From Dermanyssus gallinae (Eukaryota > Arthropoda > Arachnida > Mesostigmata > Dermanyssidae), in NCBI GenBank assembly GCA_003439945.1, contig QVRM01002783.1, positions 1 through 64,000 on the forward strand: 64,000 nucleotides of DNA, written 5' to 3'. Below, one piece after another: positions 58,690 to 64,000 of the stretch. Every line of letters begins with the position of its first letter. The stretch's first letter is position 1. The notes beneath the pieces were generated by a model. The model did no database searches and was not told where the DNA came from. It worked only from the letters and a program-made list of their open reading frames with translations. A program made the position numbers and the translations under genes.

Positions 58690-59790
58690 CTTGCACAATA
58701 TGAAATTATCTAAAAGTTTCGGTGCTTAAAGCAAGAATTAAACGTGCTCAAATACAGATGCACTTTATTTAATTTACATGTAGCTAAGTGCCTTCTATTG
58801 GCCGTGATTCAATAGGTGTTGTGCTGGTCGTAGCGGCAAATATACTTGCAAATACGCTAGAGCTTAATGACAAAGCCATAAATGTTTTTATCCAGTAAAA
58901 TGTCCAAAAAAGCCAAAATACTATGTCTAGTAAAATGGCCCACATTTATAGCCACATAAAATAGACGTACCGCACGAATTCAGTAGAAGGGTTTATTCGA
59001 ACCAAACAATTAGGTTTCGAAGGACGGTTCGTTTACCTCCAACGATCTGCGAATTAGGTATGGGCCGGTTGCCGACGAAAAAAACTAAATTTAGCACTCG
59101 TAGCGCTGAAACAGATAAAAAACTTATGATCGCAGGCCAGTTTTCGATTTCAGGAACTGAACTTCACCCGCAATAGACAGTAGATGTCTCGAACGATCCA
59201 GGACAGCAGACAAAGCGGACAGCACACCGAGGAGGCACACAATTTCCAACGCATAATCAACGCAAACGAAGAAGATCCAAGGTCCTCAACGAGGAACAAC
59301 ATGCAATATCCCACAGACGCAGTGGATTGCCTTTGCGTATGTTCAGGCAACTAGGTCTCCCGTAGGCCTGCATATAAGTCGTTGGTGATACAGGTGGCCC
59401 TAATATTGATTGCCCTCCTTTGACTATGCCTATTTCCCCCGGGTTGGTGGTTGTGGTGTCCTATGCAACCCGTCGGTTCTGTCAGTTCGAGTTTGGTGAG
59501 GAAATAAAACGAGATGACATTGTCTAGCCGCCATTCGATCGTTTTCGCTAACTGGCTGACTGCCAGGATTTTTTCTTCACCGCGGCTGTCGAAACCGGCT
59601 TCTTGGTGTCCATCCAGCATTCTTTCTTTCTTTCATCATACACACACCGCAAATGGTTATTGATCGATTTGATCGCGACTCAACCCCCATCAGCGACAGG
59701 ATTCTGCTTTCAGCGAACCAGCGTACCGTGCCGTGCACATATAGCAACGTAAACAACGTCACCGAGCCTTAATTAAGGATTGCGTACGCA
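58690..59790. other. plain sequence, no gene seen
   Basis: Open frames below 90 codons and unrecognised. Confidence 0.5.
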
Positions 59791-59796
59791 AGCATT

Positions 59797-59870
59797 CGTT
59801 GTTGTTGTTATTGCTGTTGTTGTGGTGGTTATTGCTGTTGTTGTGGTAGTTGTTACTGTTGTTGTTGTTT
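59797..59870 (+). repeat. TTG tract
   Basis: TTGTTGTTATTGCTGTTGTT with a repeated GTGGTGGTTATTGC-like block. Confidence 0.85.
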
Positions 59871-59879
59871 CTGTCAATG

Positions 59880-61040
59880 GCGGCTAGAACACAGTCGTGA
59901 TTCGTCGCATATAGGACATTCTTGTCTGTCCAGTCCTTTCCCTTCTTTTTTCTATATTAAATTCCCTACCCTTCTCCGGCTCGCTCTATCCTTTTTCTAC
60001 AAGTACATCGGTCTAGAGTGACAGCACATCGAATGCTCTCTGTGGGGTCGATCGTATTCGTCTTTGGTTTGCATGGTGAAATAAATTGATTTAATTAAAT
60101 CAACCGAAGTAAACTTGCTAATAATAACAGCCACAATATTCGTACATATATGCAGCGACCATCACTATCATAAGCAGAACTACAATCATTATCATCATCA
60201 TCGCTATTTCATTATTATTACTACCGTTTACTATCATTAGCAGGTCAGACAAATGCAAGAGCCCTGCAGCTCGAATGACCGATGAGTATGTATGACAACA
60301 GTACCAACACAAACAGGCGTGATCATCAAGAAACCTGATCAACAGAACTATTTTAATTGTACGACAGTACATCGCGTTTTCGTCGTTTCAACACTATCTG
60401 TTGGTAAAATACTACTACTACTACTACTACTACTACTAATAATCCTCGCTATGAGAATAACCAATATTTCTTTTATTACAACTGAGTTGAATGGATGTGT
60501 ATGCTGTTATCCGTTAAGTTTGTGCGAGCCCATTGTGGCACCTACAATAGAAGCCACGTTTCCTCTACAAACGACCCATGCTCGTCAAAAATTTTGCGGT
60601 TCTGACACTTATAAGATCCAGCAGTGTCTCCAAAGAATAAGGCATAAGCTAATAGCTTCTTGACATCTTGAGATACTTTATTTGCATCCACAGTCTATAG
60701 AGCTGCGCCGAAGGTATGATGAGGCTGACGCGCCTAAGACAGTTACACCCCAAACATGTTTTTTACCGTGTGACCATAGGTATCGTTAACCCATCAGGTC
60801 TTAACTAATTGTTTCCGCTCAGGTCTTTGGGCTCGTTTCGGTGCCCTTCTCACTTTTTTGATTGGGCTCCGCATACCTTGTGAGTCAGCCGGGACCTTTC
60901 GGGCAGCTTAACTGGTGTCAACCGTCAGAATCAACCAGTTCATCACCCGGCAAAGCGGCCCGTTCTCCTATTGATGTGAGGTCATCCATGATATTTCTTA
61001 CTGATTTCTCACTTTTACAAGCGTCGGGAAAATATTATTT
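59880..61040. other. plain sequence with (CTA)n
   Basis: (CTA)n of about 25 bp at 60412-60437 and short CAT-type repeats near 60195. No gene recognised. Confidence 0.5.
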
Positions 61041-61049
61041 TTTTGTTGG

Positions 61050-61120
61050 GGGGCGTTGCCATGACAACCACGGTTAGCAAAACATCGCTAGTTCGAGCCC
61101 TGGCCGTGCTGGTAGAATTT
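61050..61120 (+). repeat. possible tRNA-like SINE head
   Basis: CACGGTTAGCAAAACATC is followed by CTAGTTCGAGCCCTGGCC, a good B-box match. The A box is weak and no second copy was seen. Confidence 0.35.
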
Positions 61121-61399
61121 GTTGGACGTGATTGTCATTGCCTTGCTGCTACATACCTCTGCTGGAGAAAGCCTATATAATTCCAGTACGAGAACGCGAT
61201 GACGATATTTGCATTTAGACGCTATCGTGCCACAAGCAACTTAGCCCATTACGAGCGTCTAAAAATGTAGTTGTCAACGCGTTTAAAAAAAATGACTTAC
61301 GTTCTCTTTCAGAGGGCCGCGGCCAAGTTGGCTTCTAATTGTCACATAACCTAATATGGTTGTTCCTTTAAATTCAATTTTTGTATGTTTAATAATAAG

Positions 61400-62300
61400 T
61401 GATTCCGCCAGAGAACTGTTCAACACCTAGCCTAAAATGACTCAAGTAGTCTCGTCGTAAGCAGCAGGATTTGCGGTATATTTAAACTTCGAAGATGCTC
61501 GTAACATGTAGCTAAATCTTCGTCAACCAAGACTGTGCCGTCATAGACAAAATACCGCCAGCGGGTGCGTAGTTGCCCAACGAGGGCCGATTCTTACAAG
61601 GGCGTCTTGTTTTGCATAAAGAACCCGTAGAATTTCTTCCAACATGGCAAGAGCGCCCAGAGCATCTAGGTCATGCCGTTTCGTGTGAACCACACCGGAA
61701 AGTGCTTGCATTATCGCTTGGATTTTTTCTTACTCTTGTGGATTGTTTCCTATGCAATCAACCTAACACCTCACACTTAGAAGCGCTGAGTGTCAGCCTT
61801 CTGGTTTTTCAAGTTGTACCTCCTGCACCACAAAGTCCGCGGGACCACTCAGGATGGCATCATACAAGTACCAGACGCAAAAGGGGCTCTGTAGACTTGA
61901 CACTAGGCCAAAATAGCAAGGCTAAACAATGCTGGCCCTAGTGGATGTCCCTGTTGGATACCAGTTTTGAATTCTGGGCCATGGTATCATCTGTGGTCCA
62001 AGCAAGGATTGACAGATCTCTGAAGCTCCGCCGCATCGTGGGTAGGAGTCTTGGAGCCTTTCTCTGTACTTCGTCAAATTGTTTATTTTTTTATTGTAGT
62101 AAACGCTTTTTGTGAGTTTAGTTCAACGAGCACTCTTGTCGGGCCGTCCGTTTGCAAAAAGGCACGCACCAGCATGCACAATAGCATCTGCTACTTTTGT
62201 TATGACAATCCCAAATTGATGAGGAGATATTGCTGTCACAGCGGTCTTTTTATTGACGGTCATGGCAATCATGAAAACGACTCTTTGTAAAACAAGTCAG
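61400..62300 (-). pseudogene. decayed non-LTR retrotransposon RT domain (family 2)
   Basis: Motifs appear in the right order on the minus strand across several frames. VLQRVVFMIA then SPHQFGIVITKVADAIVHAG (about 62293-62190) matches a P.QLG.G...EA.VH segment. VELNSQKAF (about 62140-62105) fits the RT motif with a catalytic Asp, but Asp is replaced by Asn. KTGIQQGHPLGPALFSLAI (about 61966-61906) is a QGDPLGP-type motif, and VWYLYDAILSG (about 61876-61840) corresponds to a WYLDDG-type active site with the first Asp changed to Tyr. YMLRAS and AAYDE (about 61480-61430) fit the region after the palm. Stops, frameshifts and lost catalytic residues make it dead. Family assignment rests on my memory of QGDPLGP/WYLDDG-type elements. 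Confidence 0.75.
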
Positions 62301-62304
62301 CACG

Positions 62305-63150
62305 AAATGGATTTGACTAGGTTAGCCTTTTCTATAAGGACTGTTAGGCTTGCAGCATAGAACATTCGCCGAGAAACTGACTGTAAAGTACCACAGAGTC
62401 GTGTGGACATAATGGAACTTAGTACGTTCAGTAGAAGTTCTGAAGACAACGATGTAGTAGTCCCGATGAAAATCGGTAGACGTTCCTAAGAGGGAATCGT
62501 CCGGTTGAGCAGATGCCGAAGACACAGATCATCCAAACACACTCGGCTCCACTTGTGAATGGACACGATTTAGCGGCCACTGGACCTGAAGTACTTCGAT
62601 CATATCAAGGCTAAATGCGGCCGATTGTTGAAGTGGCTAAAAGCTCTCGCCAACCGGGTGGAGAACACGGGAGTTTGATCCGCAGTTCGGACTTTGCGTC
62701 GTGTGGCGCGCTTGTGATTGAAGACAACCAGGTGGCAGAACGAAGATCGTCCTCTGCTAATTTTGTCTCTGTTTGACGTACGCTATTTCAAGCTCTATTT
62801 ACGTGACGTAACTTGTCGATTGTGCTGAGTGCAGTCGAGTTGACGGTGAACTCTGAAGAGTTGCTTAATCAATGCTGCGACGCAGCGTTCTCTTGCTCGA
62901 CGGGCTATGCCTGGCAAGTCCTAAATTTTGACAGGCACGTGTCAAGACCTCTACTAATAAAGTCGGATCAGATTAAAGGTCATGGTCTGAAGTAAAACTA
63001 TATGATTATCCGGTCTCGGACTATTACAGGTGGGTAGACTTTAAGAAAGAATCGGAAAGTGGAGGCAAGTGATGTGGTCTTTTACCCCTTTAGGCTTAAT
63101 TCTCACACCACCACCACACTGCGTGCAAACATATGGCGCAGAGGGAAGAA
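62305..63150. other. plain sequence with a tRNA-like segment
   Basis: GTGGCTAAAAGCTCTCGCC at about 62634 and GGGAGTTTGATCCGCAG at about 62668 resemble A and B boxes (62625-62690), so a SINE head is possible at low confidence. Nothing else recognised. Confidence 0.35.
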
Positions 63151-63157
63151 GCCGTCG

Positions 63158-63421
63158 TTAAGTTGTCATCGATGGTGAGTGCATTTTGTTCAGCAACTCC
63201 GGAAGAGCTGGTAGCACGAAATATTCAGTACCGTTTGCAACATCCTCCATAAAGATGATGCCGATCTTAGCTTCGAGATAGGACAGGACGTCTTTGGTGA
63301 TTGGGTTCTCGTCCAGCCATATTGATAGTATGGGTTCTATATTTTTCCATGTTCTTAAATTAGCTGCGATAATATGCGAAGATCGGCATATCTTTATACT
63401 TCCGTAAGTCGGCAGTTGCAA
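63158..63421 (-). CDS. uncharacterised open frame, balanced composition
   Basis: A minus-strand frame of 87 codons whose translation is not repeat-derived (contains SIWLDENPITKDVLSYLEAK and EYFVLPALPELLNKM). A TGA lies directly before its first codon (TTG), and no ATG, polyadenylation hexamer or convincing splice sites were seen. It could be a terminal exon, an old element fragment or chance. I do not recognise the protein. Confidence 0.15.
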   Translation of the reverse strand: MQLPTYGSIKICRSSHIIAANLRTWKNIEPILSIWLDENPITKDVLSYLEAKIGIIFMEDVANGTEYFVLPALPELLNKMHSPSMTT

Positions 63422-64000
63422 TCACTGGATGCGTGGGCACTCCCGAAGATTGCAGACACGTATCTATGGAGGGAGACCCAGAATACAGATATATATCTAG
63501 GGAGTGCTGTATACTCACACACACACACGTTCTGCCTAGCTTTAAGTTCGCTGTTAGCACCTGGTTTGGGTCTTTAAGGCAAATCGCCAACTTCCTTGCG
63601 TCGTGATTCGAAGGCGAGAAGACGCCCGGAAAAGACCCTTTTAGAAAGCTTTACGACTATCTTAAAGCACTAAGAGAACTTAGTGCTTCAGATTGTCTGG
63701 GCAGTGGTACAATAGTTGAGACTGTAAGTGGGAGTAGCCTTTCGTGGACTCTTAATAACTGTAGACGCAGTCTCCATAGCTAGCTTTTTGCTTCTCTGTT
63801 TTCGCCGTCTTCTCTTGCCGAGTTGAGACTTCCTTTGTCAGCTCCAGTACGTGAGACGCACCGCCAATTGTTTTGGACGGCTCATTGTCACACGTGACTT
63901 GACTGGAGCTATCCACACCAATCGAGTCATTCCTCGTCGCCCTCTCCGTCCGCTACGATAACCTGGCTTCTCGGCGATGGCGTTTTCTTGCTGCTGTTGC
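63422..64000. other. plain sequence with one hairpin
   Basis: AAGCACTAAG (63665-63674) pairs exactly with CTTAGTGCTT (63679-63688) across AGAA. A short (CA)n lies near 63516. No gene recognised before the window ends. Confidence 0.5.

Noticed and set aside
60862..61077. 71-codon + frame with Ser/Pro content
   Set aside because: No homology recognised and within the length expected by chance.

Overview
The window reads as non-coding DNA from an animal nucleus, most likely an arthropod. The recognisable retrotransposon fragments and tRNA-derived SINEs are eukaryotic, and their proteins resemble elements I associate with chelicerates. A mite or tick relative is my best guess, made by inference only. 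There is no operon structure, no bacterial gene layout and no convincing host exon. Nearly all long open frames are translations of simple repeats such as (CAA)n, (TTG)n and (TA)n. The window therefore looks intergenic or like part of a very large intron.

Three kinds of sequence dominate. (1) Microsatellites: about 40 (TA)n tracts of 20-110 bp, plus a series of CAA/CAG-type tracts that point in one direction or the other (TTG/CTG on the + strand at 0.4-0.7, 5.1, 8.0, 17.8-18.1, 19.9, 28.7, 33.5-34.0, 42.4 and 59.8 kb; CAA/CAG at 5.7-6.5, 15.1, 18.8-19.2, 23.5, 27.0, 28.1-28.5, 38.0-38.4, 41.8-42.0, 45.3-45.7 and 46.7 kb). (2) Decayed non-LTR retrotransposons. Family 1 has RT motifs at 9.6 kb and C-terminal zinc-finger pieces at 40.2 kb (-) and 51.8 kb (+); an endonuclease piece at 24.9-25.7 kb (-) may belong to it. 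Family 2 has an RT domain at 61.4-62.3 kb (-) and a C-terminal piece at 16.2 kb. All carry frameshifts, stops or truncations. (3) SINE-like units: one family in six copies, four of them head to tail at 29.3-30.1 kb, plus several other units with tRNA-like A/B boxes, some ending in (TA)n.

Two less expected structures stand out. A dispersed repeat of about 100-180 bp occurs four times (20.7 and 50.2 kb on +, 39.4 and 40.7 kb on -). It has a small GC hairpin at one end in three copies, and three of the four copies are immediately flanked by (TA)n. Separately, the window holds about a dozen short, perfect or nearly perfect hairpins (10-18 bp arms, 3-17 nt loops) with unrelated sequences, many more than chance should give. 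They look like independent short-range template-switch events.

Layout: 0-6.7 kb trinucleotide tracts around a plain stretch; 6.9-13.8 kb TA tracts and the family-1 RT remnant; 13.8-20 kb dense repeats, a first SINE copy and a family-2 tail; 20-27 kb mostly plain sequence with the endonuclease remnant; 27-34 kb CAA tracts, the SINE cluster and further SINE-like units; 34-43 kb TA tracts, two dispersed-repeat copies and a family-1 tail; 43-50 kb GC-rich sequence with several hairpins and tandem repeats; 50-64 kb mostly plain sequence with another family-1 tail, scattered SINE copies and the family-2 RT remnant. No genes work together here; the relationships are between mobile elements and the microsatellites at their ends.
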